Below are positions 11,773 to 25,100 of a stretch of DNA of 64,000 nucleotides, piece after piece (within the stretch, counting starts at the first letter, position 1; each line of letters starts with the position of its first letter). This DNA is from Raphanus sativus (lineage: Eukaryota > Streptophyta > Magnoliopsida > Brassicales > Brassicaceae), in the NCBI RefSeq assembly GCF_000801105.2, contig NC_079516.1:23535043-23599042 (forward strand), written 5' to 3'. The translations under genes and the position numbers were made by a program. The notes beneath the pieces were generated by a model that was given only the letters and a program-made list of their open reading frames with translations, was not told where the DNA came from and ran no database searches.

Positions 11773-12806
11773 CTAGTAGTAAGATTTAAAATAACTAATC
11801 ACGTTACGACTCACTTATTAATTTGATATTCTAAAAATATCAATATTACTAAAATCGTGTATTTCAAAATAAAATATAAATCAATGGTAAACTTACAAAA
11901 GTAAAATTTATTTTATTATATAAAATTTGGTTCTTCAAATTTGTTAATTAATATGATTTTGAGATATGTCAATAAATTTTAAAGATCGTGATATATGTAA
12001 AAAAAATCTCTTTTGTTTAGGATTTAAAAGAAATATAGAAAAGTAAAAAAAAATCCATTACAAAATATTAGTTTGAGATTTTTTTTTTTAGGATTTTAGA
12101 AAAGGAAAATTACTATTACACAATCTTTTACATTTTGTATTGATAAAAATATTTGATAGTAACTTTTAAGAGAAAAATATTATTTATTTTCATGTGTTCA
12201 ATAAATTTAGATTAGTAAATCTTTTTTGATTAGGATATACTGTTAAAATATTAATTTTTAAGAAAAAAATATTAAACAAAAAATATTAGCTCTCTTGATT
12301 GCATTTAGATTAAACATTCTCTGCTCTTTATAATGACTTAGAATTGGATTGACATCTTTTTATACTATTTTGACTATTTTGTGTTTAAAAAATATATTTA
12401 AAAACGGCTTATAACAAAACACTAGTAGTCATTGGGAAAATGAGCATTTTATTGCTAAAATATTTGAAATAATCAATTTTAGTATTCAAATATTGATCAC
12501 GTAAAATTATTTTTCAAACTGTGCGGAATTTGAAACGAAATAGTCAGTTGTTAATTGATGAATAGAAAAATAACGTTTTCCGTCAATCTTTTAATAGTTG
12601 AATATTCTAATCATAATTTTGTATAGTCAACGATTAGTTGGAGAATAAATATGCACATATAATACTTAAACATTTAATTTGCGGATTGAAAATTCTTGAA
12701 GAAAATTCTTGAAGAAAAAAAAAAAAAAAAATTCTTGAAGAATTTTTTTTAAATTAGTCTTTTTTAACTAGAACTTAAATATTTTCAAATCAGATATAAC
12801 CAATAT
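11773..12806. other. AT-rich intergenic sequence, no gene seen
   Basis: Long A/T runs with no sustained coding frame, splice structure or defined transposon ends. An A-run flanked by repeated AATTCTTGAAGAA-like text lies at about 12690-12740. Confidence 0.7.
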
Positions 12807-12879
12807 ATGAGACTTTTTTTATTCTTGAAGAAATTTTTGAATTTTCACAATGACGTATTAAATAATACAAATAAAAAAA

Positions 12880-13166
12880 AGTCTTTATCCGCAAGCCTTG
12901 GCACTTTACAACATCGTTTACGACGACCATGCAATCAAAATGAACAACGTTCGAAACTGTGGATTTGTCTGGAAGGTTGCAGGACCGGTCCTATACTATG
13001 CAGGTTCTGCTCTACCTTGAGAACACGCAAGGAAAATCCTTACTGTGTTCACGCACAATGCTTAAAGGGCTTTGGGGATGAACACAAAGTAATTGTTATG
13101 CCCTGTTCTCGTAGTATAAATAAGCCTTTTGTTGTGATAGCATCATGTAACATAAGAAGCGTGTGA
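12880..13166 (+). pseudogene. Cys-rich coding-like fragment, not identified
   Basis: This patch is clearly less AT-rich than its surroundings. One open frame contains LWICLEGCRTGPILCRFC and then NPYCVHAQCLKGFG, with spaced cysteines and a final CxHxxC reminiscent of zinc-binding modules. The nearest gene is the DC1 gene, on the opposite strand. Start and end are uncertain and no full gene is visible. It could be a gene scrap left by duplication or carried by a Helitron. I do not recognise the parent gene. Confidence 0.35.
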
Positions 13167-13946
13167 GTCAAGTATCTTACAACCTAAGCTATCCGTTCAA
13201 GATGTGGTGTATAAGTGCTTTTTGTTTTTAGTCTTTTCTGCTCTGTTCTGGTAAAATAAATAAATAAAAGCCTGCTACTGGTCTAGTAGGTAGCGTGTTA
13301 TTCAAGTATCTTATTTAGGTAACCTAACTTTTAGGTGTATGCATTTTTGGTATTATGGTATCCCTTATATATTATAAGAGAAACATTTGAAAAACTGTAA
13401 CTTCAATTTTTTAATAGTTAAAAAAGAAACCAATGCTTATGTCACTCAATTATGTAGTCAATTACATTCAATAAGTAAGTTTACATTCGATATTTATATG
13501 TTACTAGATACTTTCGTTTGTTAAACTATATGATATAATGATATAATATGCTATTTACGATAGAAACATTTATGATTGTTCTGCTAGATATAATTACTAT
13601 TTTCTTTTCTTTCCTTAAATAAAACATGCGGAATTACCATAAATGACTAATATATATATGACAATTAATGTTTCTAATAATAAAGATTTGATAACAATTT
13701 ATATCTCCTCCATCATTTTTGTTTAATTTTATATTATTAAAATAAATTAAAAGATCGAATTAGCTATAAAATTAAAATTTATATTTTTCGTATATGTTAT
13801 ATTTTGAATTTTAAAAAATGACAATAAATGACTAAAACTATTAAAATTATTATGTTAAAAATTAATGATCAATGGCTTAACACTTTTATTATAAAAAGAT
13901 ACACATGATTTTAAAACCATATGAGTAAAAAGTATCATTTAATAAT

Positions 13947-13948
13947 AA

Positions 13949-13979
<31 letters not shown>

Positions 13980-13980
13980 G
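13947..13980. repeat. (AT)n microsatellite
   Basis: Uninterrupted alternating A and T within Helitron-like unit A. The corresponding place in unit B (near 16305) is much shorter. Confidence 0.9.
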
Positions 13981-14251
13981 ATTAAACTATATACCATATA
14001 AGATTACATCAATACTTTAATTTCAAAACTTTCAATGAATTTCCAAGAACATTTTATAAACTTATTAATTTTTTCACATTGAAAATTTTGTTATCAATGA
14101 TTTAAATATTTTGTTATGATTATGAAGTTTTATTTAATAAAAAATAATAAAAAATATAATATATAAAATATAATATTCTTAGAAAAGTAGGTTGGTCTAT
14201 CTTAACTTATATTCCAATTTTTATTAAACTAACTATCGAATTAATAAATAA

Positions 14252-15310
14252 CTAGATGATAACCCGCGCCATGCGCGGGGTGAGTTTTTAAAAATATGTT
14301 GTATTGAAATATTACAATTAGAATGCATCTTGTTATCAAGATTTTTTTTACATTTGATTTGGGGTGGACATTCGGATACCATTTAGTTCAGTTTGGTTTG
14401 GTTCAGTCCAGTTATGTTTCGATTTTTTGTGAGTTCGATCCGGTTCGGATCTGCGGGTTCGGTTTGGATTTGGACTCAGATAACTCATTTTATTTTAAAA
14501 AAATAAAATTTGTATATACTTTAAATTTCTCAAAATATAAAAATAAAAAATTATTTATAACATATAAATGTGTATAATGCAAGCTAAAATACTTAAACTT
14601 AACATAAAATTTGGTTAGCTTCAATATTCGGATAAGAAATCAATAGATATTTGAAGTATTGGTATTTTGAACATCATTTAACTATTTTAATCATGTATTT
14701 TTAACTATTTGTAAATATTTTCAAGTATTTTGGACAACTTAATAACATTTTATATATTTTTATATTCTTTTAGATATTAAATTATAAAAATAATTAATAT
14801 ATTTAAGTATATAAATCTGGTTTCGATATATTCGATATCCGAAATATTTTGTTTCGGATCAGGTTCCGTTCTAAAAAATATCATCTTAATAACATCTTAC
14901 AATTTTTGGTAGTTTATAGACGTTTTAAAAAATTCAAAATATAACATATATGAAAAATCTATTTTTTTTAATATGTTTAAGTGATTTTTTTTTATAATAT
15001 TAATTAAAATAAAATGTAGAGGATACAAATTTTTTTATCAAATATTTTTGATTTGTAATCATTAATTATCATATATACGTTAATCATATTAGGTAATTTC
15101 GTAGCTTTTATTTAAGAAAATAAACTTACATAGCTTTTATTTAAGGAAATAATTTAAGACTACTAATTAATATGATAATTAGTTTAATAAAAAGTATAAT
15201 ATATATGTGTATGGACCAACATATTTTTCTAAGGATTTCTGAGAATCATCCTAGTGATGACAAGTGGCTACAGAACATATTGTAATGTTCCAGGATTAAT
15301 ATATAGGAGA
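14252..15310 (-). mobile_element. Nested Helitron (1,059 bp) with both termini defined
   Basis: Read on the minus strand, it begins TCTCCTATATATTAATCC (right edge 15310) and ends with a GC hairpin, stem CCCGCGC/GCGCGGG (14263-14279), then seven bases and CTAG (14252-14255). The flanks are A before the TC and T after the CTAG, the canonical A|T target with no duplication. Unit B holds the uninterrupted site (AATAA|TGTACAAAAAAC near 16619), which confirms both ends to the base. It is non-autonomous: no Rep/helicase coding. The part at 14345-14480 contains GGTTCGGTTTGG-like repeats. Confidence 0.93.
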
Positions 15311-15701
15311 TGTACAAAAAACAATTTGGCATTTTCCTTAAATAAAATTTATGAAATTACCTAATATAATTAACGTATATATGAAAAGTAATTATTATGA
15401 ATAATGAATACTTGATAACGAATTTTGTATCTTAGTTCTTTCATTATTTTATATTATTAAAGATATTAAACAATCACATTAACTATATAATAAAAATATT
15501 TAAATTTTTTCTTATATTTTATATTTTAAATTTTTCAAAATGTTTATAAATTATTAGAAATTTGAAGATCTCACTTTGAAAATTTTGTGATCAATAGCTT
15601 AATTTATTTTGTTATAATAAGATATAAATAATCATAAAATTGTATTAATATGAATTTTTATTTAATAAATATTCAAATTAAATAATACATATATATATAT
15701 A

Positions 15702-17003
15702 TCCCCTATATACTAAAGGAGAAATATTTGAAAAATTGTAACCTCAATTTTGTAATAATTAAAAAAAACCCCATGCTTAAGTGTCACTCAATTAGGTAGT
15801 CAATTACATTCAATTAAAAAATAAGTAGGTCCACATTCGATTTTTATATGTCGCTAGATACATTCGTTGGTCAAACTATATGATATGATGATATAATATG
15901 GTATTTACGATTGAAGCATTTATGATTGTTCCGCTAGATATAATTATTATTTTCTTTTCCTTCCTTAAATAAAACATACGGAATTACCATAAATGACTAA
16001 TATATATATATGAAAATTAATGTTTCTAATAATAAAGATTTGATAACAATTTATATCTCCTCCATCATTTTTATTTAATTTTATATTATTAGAATAAATT
16101 AAACAATCGAATTAGCAATAAAATTAAAATTTAGATTTTTTCGTATATGTTATATTTTAATTTTAAAAGATGAAAATAAATGACTAAAACTATTAAAATT
16201 ATTATGTTAAAAATTAATGATCAATGGTTTAAAATTTTATTATAAAAAGATACACATGATTTTAAAACCACATGAGTAAAAAGTATAATTTAATAATAAA
16301 ACAAATATATATAGATTAAACTATATACCATATAAGATTACATAAATATTTCAATTTCAAAACTTTCAATGAATTTTCAAGAACATTTATAAATTATAAA
16401 CTTATTAAATTTTCACATTGAAAACTTTGTTATCAATGATTTAAATATTTTGTTATAAAACGATATGAATGATCATAGAACCGTATGATTATGAAGTTTT
16501 ATTTAATAAATAACTATATAAAATATAATATATAAAAGATACTATTCTTAGAAAAATAGCTTGGTCCATCTTAACTTATATTACACTTTTTATTAAACTA
16601 ACTTTCGAATTGATAAATAATGTACAAAAAACAATCTCGCACTTCCTTAAATAATAGCTATGAAATTACGTAATATGATTAACGTATATATGAAAATTAA
16701 TTATTCTGAATAATGAATATTTGATAACAATTTTGTATTTTAGTTCTTTTCTATTTTATATTATTAAAAGATATTAAACAATCACATTAACTATATAATA
16801 AAAACATTTAGAATTTTTCTTATATGTTATGTTTTGAATTTTTCAAAACGTTTATAAATTGTTAGAAATTTGAAGATCTCACTTTGAAATTTTTTTGATC
16901 AATAGCTTAATTTGTTTTGTTATAATAAGATACAAATAATCATAAAATTGTATTAATATTAATTTTTATTTAATAAATATTCAAATTAAATAATATATAT
17001 ATA
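15702..17003 (+). mobile_element. Helitron-like AT-rich unit B
   Basis: It starts A|TCCCCTATATACTAAAGGAG at 15702 and parallels unit A throughout, lacking the nested Helitron. Its end near 17003 (ATATATATACTAACG) is where similarity to unit A stops. The head-to-tail arrangement with unit A would fit rolling-circle tandem insertion, but a proper 3' hairpin is not seen, so a plain tandem duplication remains possible. Confidence 0.6.
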
Positions 17004-17342
17004 CTAACGATTTAAAGCAACAAAATTGACTGCATTAATTTTAGTCGTTCAGTTGGAATCTTTCAAAACTATGTGGAAGACTAAAGTTAAAGTAATTCAA
17101 TTTTGGAAATAATAAGATGATGGTTCTAAAATCATTAAAATGGTTTTCAATGATGTGTAAGTTAAATATTAAAAAAAATATAGAACAAGTTTTTGTAATA
17201 AAAGTGATTTATTGACCACATTAAAGTTTTTATAGATATAAACATGGTGATAAAAAATTTAAGCCCAAATCGATGAGGCTCATCATAAATTCAAAATAGA
17301 TTTCGGTCCACAATTACAATTACAAATGTTCAGCCCAATATA

Positions 17343-17540
17343 TCTCCATATATTAAAGGCGAAGCATTCTAAAAAATGTGTTCACACTATAATAGACATG
17401 CGGCAGTTTCACAATGATTTGAGAAAGAGCATTTACACTCTTATAAATGTTTTCACACTCTACGTAAATGTGTTCAAACTGTGTATTTATGTTTTGTTTT
17501 AATATAAAATTCACATGTAAGATTCCAAAAAAATATGAAT
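17343..17540 (+). mobile_element. Helitron-like 5' end
   Basis: A|TCTCCATATATTAAAGGCG matches the 5' ends of the other Helitrons here. No matching 3' terminus was found downstream, so only the start is annotated and the right boundary is arbitrary. Confidence 0.5.
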
Positions 17541-17589
17541 TTAAAATCTAGTTTTGTAATAGGATATTAAGACATGATAAAAATAATCA

Positions 17590-18500
17590 AAAACCAACTA
17601 ATATCCAAATTATGGTTGTTCAATATGCTAAAACCGAAGAGTACCGAACCAAACAGAAATAGATAATATGGTTTTTTTGGTATATACCAGCATAACCAAA
17701 TGGATGTGATTTTATAAAAAAACCGTAGGATTTGGATATGATTTGATTTATAACCGATTAAACTGAAACATGTAAATATGTATATATTTATAACGACGCA
17801 TGAATATCTATTTGTTATATGAGTTGAACTATAATTATAATTTGTAAATCACTTGAATCACTTGAATAATAATTAAATAACAATTTACTGCAACTGAGAC
17901 TTCTTATTTTCTTAGTCTTTCTTTTTTGATTTTTTTTTATTTTAACAATAACTAAATTGAAGTAAAGATTATAAATTTGATGGACAACAATTAGGTGAAA
18001 TTCTTTAAAACTTTTTTTATATTTAAACAAATAGAGTTGTGTTCAATCGAAGACATATTAATTTGATGAACACTAAATATAGAAGAATATGAAAGCTTTT
18101 ATTTCATGCTTTTGTTTTGTTTTTTATTTTTATTTTTAAAATTTAGAGTTTTGATATTAATCTAAATTTTATTATTTTATTAGATGATAGAAGCATTTTT
18201 TGTTTTTTATTCTTTTATTTAAATATATAATACTTTTTAATAAATGATTTTTTGACAACATGACTCTAAAATTCGTATAATATACAATATGATCTCAAAT
18301 TAAATAATTATATTTTTGGTATAAAACCGAACAAACCGAAAATTGACGGTATATAAACCAAATCGAACCAAAGTAAATATGGATTTAGAATATAGTTATA
18401 TTTTACTAACCGAAATACCAAAAATACCGAACCGAACCGAAACCAACCTGATATCCGAATTGAACACCCCTAATCCAAATAAAACCCAACTATTATTTTA
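17590..18500. repeat. AT-rich repeat DNA with ACCGAACC-type motifs
   Basis: Both ends contain clusters of CCGAACCAAA/ACCGAACCGAA text (17635-17660, 18325-18370, 18415-18450), and the right end has GAACACCCCTAATCC, typical of degenerate repeats in Brassicaceae intergenic DNA. No gene is visible, and no precise ends or target duplication were found. Confidence 0.5.
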
Positions 18501-18589
18501 TTCTCTAAAACATAATAAAAATAACAATTTCATTCCGAGCAAGACAGCGGATTATATTTCTAATTTGAATCCTTAGATCTGTCCTCTAG

Positions 18590-18887
18590 TGTACAAGTCC
18601 GTGTGTATATTTGCTTATGAATTAAAATAAGACTTAGCTTATACTCTTATTTTATACCTAAGTGTACGTGGCGACTTGTGGAGTTCATGCGGTGTACAAA
18701 TCTGTCTTCTTCAATGTGACACCTCTCTGCATCCTCAAGCTTCCATTTGGCTTTTTAACCACCTTCTTCTTGATCATTTACTATAATACATAAACAAAGT
18801 TCTTTCCAGATTCTTGCTTTGTAATACTTTCTTTGAGATACTCCTTTTCACTTTTGTTTTTGGGTTGTGTTAATTGCTCCTTTCAAG
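18590..18887 (+). promoter_or_regulatory. Upstream region of malic enzyme copy 2
   Basis: About 300 bases between repeat DNA and the ATG at 18888. It contains ACGTGGC (18666-18672), the core of the abscisic-acid response element, and a possible TATA sequence TTTTATACC near 18648. The pyrimidine-rich stretch before the ATG looks like a 5' leader. Regulation by ABA or seed factors is inference from the motif only. Confidence 0.4.
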
Positions 18888-19675
18888 ATGGAGAAGAATG
18901 TGAAGAACTCGGATTTGAAATCCTCTGTCAACGGTGGCGTTGTTGATGTCTATGGAGAAGATTCAGCCACCGTTGAGCACAGCATAACTCCATGGTCTCT
19001 CTCTGTTTCTAGGTAACAAGTTAACTCCTCCAGGGTCACAGAACTACGAAGTCTCTAACCTAACAGATAAGGTAGTAAATAACTTTAGTTTTTTGTTCCA
19101 GTGGTTATTCATTGCTGAGAGATCCTCGCTACAACAAAGGACTTGCTTTCACTGAGAAAGAGAGAGACACACATTACTTGCGTGGCCTTCTTCCTCCAGC
19201 TGTTGTTGATCAAAATCTTCAGGTGAAAACTTGGTTATGTTAGTCTTATTTAGATATCTTTTGTCAACAGTGTTTCAAATGATTTTAGGAGAAGAGGCTG
19301 ATCAACAACATCAGACAGTATCAGTTTCCATTACAAAAGTACATGGCCTTGACAGAACTTCAGGTAAACTCTTGTTTGTTCAATCTGATAATCTGCTATG
19401 TTATCATACCATAGAAAGATGAGTTAATCTCTTAATATTATTATTACTATACTTCAGGAAAGAAACGAGAGGCTGTTTTACAAGTTGCTGATAGATCATG
19501 TTGAGGAGCTTCTACCTATTGTTTATACGCCAACTGTTGGTGAAGCTTGTCAGAAATATGGCAGTATTTTCAGGCGACCTCAGGGTTTATTCATCAGCTT
19601 AAAAGAGAAGTATGGATCATAACTTTTATCTTATGATTTTTTTTTGTTTTTACACTTTTAACTCTTACTCTTTAA

Positions 19676-19840
<165 letters not shown>

Positions 19841-21737
19841 TGAACAGAGTTGTTGTTGCCTTTTAGGGAATGGGTATACCTGTTGGTAAACTGGCGTTAT
19901 ATTCAGCACTAGGAGGTGTTCGTCCTTCTGCGGTAATGGCTTAGGGTTTGTGGAGTGTTTTACAAGTCAGTAATAAGAGACTGAGTTGAGTTTTTCTTGC
20001 AGTGTTTACCTGTCACAATTGATGTGGGAACAAACAATGAGAAACTGTTGAATGATGAGTTCTACATAGGCCTCAAACAAAAGCGAGCAACGGGACAGGT
20101 ATGCTATAATCTTGTTCTTGATAGTTTTGAAAACTTGAATTTTTATGCATAACATGTGATTGCAGGAGTATAGTGACCTCTTGCATGAGTTCATGAGTGC
20201 TGTGAAACAGAACTATGGTGAAAATGTTCTTATACAGGTGCTAAGTTATGAACTATTGCTTCTTCAGTATGATTTTTTGTGTAAGTTTTTGTTATGTAAT
20301 ATCTTCCATTTGACACAGTTTGAGGATTTTGCTAATCATAACGCATTTGAGTTACTTGCAAAGTACCGTGATACTCATCTAGTCTTCAACGATGATATAC
20401 AGGTAAAGGGTTTAGGCTTCTTTTTGGCGTTTCTTGTCGTCTCCATAGTTCTAAAGAGTTTTGTCTTTATGAATATCAGGGGACAGCTGCTGTTGTTCTT
20501 GCTGGATTAGTGTCCGCACAGAAGTTAACTAATAGTCCACTTGCGGAGCACACCTTCCTCTTTCTTGGTGCTGGTGAAGTAAGAATCAATTTTCTTGGCA
20601 GAAACAGTCCCTGATCCTTACAAGTTTGGTCAAGAAAATTTATGATGTCTTGTCGTTGCAGGCTGGTACTGGAATAGCAGAACTTATAGCTCTCTATATA
20701 TCGAAACAGGTGATGAATTTTCTTAACATCCGGTGAAACATTTGGTCCAGTTGTTTTCAGTTTACCTCATCTTTCTTCTGCAGATGAATGCTTCAGTTGA
20801 GGAGAGCCGCAAGAAGATCTGGCTTGTTGATTCTAAGGTTAGAAGAAGTTACAAAATTCTCAACAAAAGATGGTTCATTGTAACTATAGTTTTGAAGCAA
20901 GTTTGGTTCATTGTGATAGGGATTGATTGTTAACTCTCGTAAAGAATCACTGCAAGCTTTCAAGAAACCATGGGCTCATGAACATGAACCTGTCAAAGAC
21001 CTCTTAGGTGCCATCAAGGTTTGAAACTTCTTCTTCATGTTTAGATCTCAATCTGTTTTTTAATTTATTTATCCTCTTAAGTTATATATTTTTTTCACAG
21101 GCCATAAAACCGAATGTTCTGATTGGATCCGCTGGCATTGGACGGTCTTTCACAAAAGAAGTGATTGAAGCCATGTCTTCCATTAATGAGGTATGTGTTA
21201 TTTTTCTCTGCTAAGTGATTGCATCACGACAACTTTTTGGTTTAAAGAAAAGAACATGTTCTTGCAGAGACCTTTGGTAATGGCGCTCTCTAACCCAACA
21301 ACACAATCAGAATGTACAGCTGAAGAAGCTTATACCTGGAGTAAGGTATGAAGTTCTCCAAACCAAATATGTCTTCCCTTCATATGCAAAGATATTAAGT
21401 TTTCTGATCTTGTTTTGGTGATGAAGGGTCGTGCAATATTTGCAAGTGGAAGCCCGTTTGATCCAGTTGAGTATGAAGGAAGTGTGTTTGTATCCACTCA
21501 GGCGAACAATGCCTACATATTCCCTGGTTTTGGGCTTGGCTTGGTCATCTCAGGAGCCATACGAGTACACGACGATATGCTTCTGGCTGCAGGTAAGTGT
21601 TTCAAATGCCTGAAAATCTCAAAGAGATCTCAAGTTAGCAAAAGCTAACTCTAAAAGCGTTGTTGGTATGTAATATATAGCTGAGGCATTAGCTGGACAA
21701 GTAAACAAAGAGAACTATGAGAAAGGAATGATATAAA

Positions 21738-22129
21738 TGTTACCTATGAAGCCACACATCCACCTATCATCTATCAGTACCGCAGAAAGGGGAAGGCCCA
21801 ACAGGAGTCGTAGCAGAACAGCAATGGGCTTCATCAGTGTGAAGTTGGAGCCTGATGATACGCCGTCAACGATAAGGAATAAACCACCAGTCTTTTTGAC
21901 TCAGCGACAACAGCACGTGAGATGTTGGTGACGTGGGAGAGTCACAGGCTGCTTTATATATTTGCTAGTAGTACGTTTGTTAAGGGTATCGAGTGTTTTG
22001 TCGATCACGCATTAGGAGAGGTGAGAAAACTCTTCCAAAAACTTTCTCAACCGTTGTAATCGCATTTGTCGTTTTGGAATAAAGCTTTATTTCCTTAAAA
22101 ACTGTGTGATTACATCATTGTTCGTAACA
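21738..22129 (+). repeat. 5' LTR of the gypsy element
   Basis: 392 bp; TATA-like TTTATATATTTG near 21953 and AATAAAGC near 22078 would serve as promoter and poly(A) signals. Identical by eye to 26808-27199. Confidence 0.96.
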
Positions 22130-22167
22130 AACTTGGTATCAGAGCCTGTACGTGACTCGGGAAGAAG

Positions 22168-25100
22168 ATGCCGCCGAAGAAATCTGAGATGGAGATCGCT
22201 GTGGAAGGCTTGCAACGCGACGTCGGTCGTATAGCGGTGCTGGAGCAGAGTCTCGACGAGATCAAAAAACAAATGGGGAGGCTGAGTGTGTTGGAGAGAA
22301 TCGAGCAAAGGATGATCGAAGAGGAGGAGGCGAGGAAAAAAATAACTTCCGAAACTCCTCTCTCTGAGACCGTCTCGAGCAAGATCGGTACCTCTTCAGC
22401 CACCGCGTACCCAGATGGAAGAAACGGGAAGAGCATCGACGTCGATCCGTCGTTGCGGTTGGAAACGGGTTTCCTTGATGGCGTGGGGAGCAAGGAAACA
22501 CCGCCACCAACCCAGCGAGCTACGGAGGTGACGTTGGATGACGATAACGCTGCGTTGATGCGGAAGCTGAAGATTCCGGAGTTCAACGGAGACGATGCAG
22601 AGTCATGGGTCGTGCGGGTGGAGCAGTTCTTCGAACTCGGAGACTTGAAGGAGGAAGGGAAGCTCCGAGCGGTAAGAGTCTGTTTCACCGGCGACGCCTT
22701 GATCTGGTATCGATGGGAGAGAAACCGGAATCCGTTCCTAACCTGGGAGCAGATGAAGCAGAGGGTCCTTGAGCAGTACTCTCCGGTTCACGACACAAAA
22801 GCCGGGGAGAGGCTCTTGACTCTCCGACAGAGAGGATCCGTCAGAGACTTCTGTCGCGAGTTCATCGCCTTGGCGTCTAACGCCCCGGAGGTGACTGACG
22901 TGATTCTCGAGATGGCTTTCATGATAGGGTTAAGGTCCAAAATCAGAGCGGGGGTTCGTATGAGGGAACCTCGCGGCTTGAAGCAGATGATGGACACCGC
23001 GAAGTTGGTGGAAGATTGGGAAAACGCTGAAGACGACCCGCCGGAGGAGACCCAGTCCACCGGGACGCGATTGGGCTCCAAAGGCCCAAGTCGTTATCAG
23101 CCCAACTCAAAGCCCAACAACAACAACAATCAAGGAAGTGGGCCGGGGAATAACAAACCCAAGCCCAACGCGCCTAACAATCCTGCGGGAGGTCGCAACT
23201 CCGTGGGACACAACCGCTTGAAGCCTCCGTTTCGAAGACTAACCGAGGCTGAGGTTGCAGAGAGAAAGGCGAAGGGGCTATGCTTTCGTTGCGATGAAAA
23301 GTTCCATCGGAACCATAAATGCCCCTTTCCGGAGCTGATGATTCTTATGGTGCAAGCTGACGGAACAGAGATCGACATCTCCGATTTCCTCGACGACGGA
23401 GAAGAATCGGGGGAGACGGAGGAGATTGAAGTTGCTGAGATCTCGATCAGCTCAATCGCTGGGATATCATCCTCGCGAACCATGAAGCTGATGGGAACGT
23501 TGAGAGGGGAGCAAGTCGTTGTCATGATAGATAGTGGGGCGACCCACAACTTCATCGACACCTCGATGGTGGAGCGACTGCAACTCACGACTGAGAAGAC
23601 GAGAGGGTTCGGAGTACTGACTGCAGGAGGGTTGATGCTGAAGGGAACCGGAGTCTGTCAGGAGCTAGAGTTGGAGATGCAGGGGCTAGCTGTCAAATCC
23701 CGCTTCCTGCCACTCAAACTGGGGAACGCAGATGTGATACTGGGGGTCCAGTGGCTCTCTACTCTTGGGACTACGAGAGTCAACTGGAAACTCCAGCTGA
23801 TGAGTTTCAAGGTTGATGGCGTTAGACACCTGTTGCAAGGAGACCCGAGTCTGAAGTGTGCAGCAGTGTCAGCGAAAACAATGTGGAAGGCGTTAGAGCA
23901 GGAGGGAGAAGGGTTCATGGTGGAGTACAATGGGGCTCAATTGGAACGGGGAGCAGAGGAGATAACACCGTTGAGATGGGTGAAGATATTGGAGAAACAT
24001 GCCCAGGTGTTTGCTGAACCAACGGGGTTACCTCCGTCGCGCGGGAAGGAGCACTCGATCAACCTACAGCCGGGAGCCAATCCAGTGAGCGTCAGACCGT
24101 TTCGATACCCCCAAATTCAAAAGGAGGAGATAGAGAAACAGGTCTCTGCGATGTTGGCTGCAGGAATAATCAGAGACAGTGAGAGTCCATTCTCCAGTCC
24201 TGTCCTCTTGGTGAAGAAAAAAGACGGCAGTTGGCGTTTTTGTGTCGATTACAGGGCCCTCAACAAGGTCACAATCGCTGATTGCTACCCCATACCCATG
24301 ATTGACCAGCTGCTGGATGAGCTGAGGGGAGCAGTGGTGTTCTCGAAGATCGACCTGAAGTCTGGTTACCATCAGATCCGAGTCAAGGAGGAGGACGTGC
24401 ATAAGACGGCGTTCCGCACCCACGACGGGCATTATGAGTTTCTGGTGATGCCTTTCGGGCTGTCAAATGCACCGTCAACATTTCAGGCCTTGATGAACCA
24501 GATCTTCAGAGAGTTCCTCAGGAGGTTTGTGCTTGTGTTTTTTGATGACATACTGATCTTCAGTAAGTCCAATGAGGAGCACGAGGAACACCTGCGACAA
24601 GTCCTATCAGTATTGGGAGCTAATCAGCTCTATGCTAATCGTAAGAAGTGCCAGTTTGGGACATCATCAGTGGAGTATCTGGGTCACGTGATCTCCAAGG
24701 AGGGAGTAGCAGCTGATCGCAGTAAGATTGCAGCTATGGTAGAGTGGAGGATACCGCGCACCATCAAGGAGCTTCGAGGGTTCCTTGGCCTCACGGGGTA
24801 CTACAGGAAGTTCGTGCGTGCGTATGGAGACATAGCGAGACCGCTGACATCGCTGCTAAAGAAGGAAAACTTCATATGGAAGGAGGAGGCAACCATGGCC
24901 TTTGAGAATCTGAAGCGAGCAATGTCTACGGTTCCAGTGTTGGCTCTCCCTGATTTCGAAGCTCTATTTGTGATTGAGTCTGATGCTTCCGGAGTGGGAT
25001 TGGGGGCAGTACTCATGCAGAACCAGCGTCCCATCGCTTACTTTAGTCAAGCGTTGACAGATCGACAGAGGCAGAAGTCAGTTTACGAAAGGGAGCTGAT

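Larger units (their letters stand above)
13361..15700 (+). mobile_element. Helitron-like AT-rich unit A (interrupted by a nested Helitron)
   Basis: It begins with A|TCCCTTATATATTATAAGAG, a 5' end of the kind common in Brassicaceae Helitrons, and is homologous over its length to 15702-17003 (shared text such as TATGATTGTTC, GATTTGATAACAATTTATAT and AATCACATTAACTATATAAT). Without the nested element it is about 1.28 kb. The right end abuts unit B in an AT microsatellite, and I see no clear GC-rich hairpin plus CTRR there, so the 3' end is unproven. No coding capacity. Confidence 0.6.

Noticed and set aside
22134..22145. TGGTATCAGAGC and similar 12-mers as tRNA gene pieces
   Set aside because: They are retrotransposon primer-binding sites next to LTRs (also at 6447-6458 and 32449-32460).
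22110..22688. Long minus-strand reading frames opposite the gypsy polyprotein
   Set aside because: They mirror the GC-rich coding strand of the element, have no recognisable domains and no start context.
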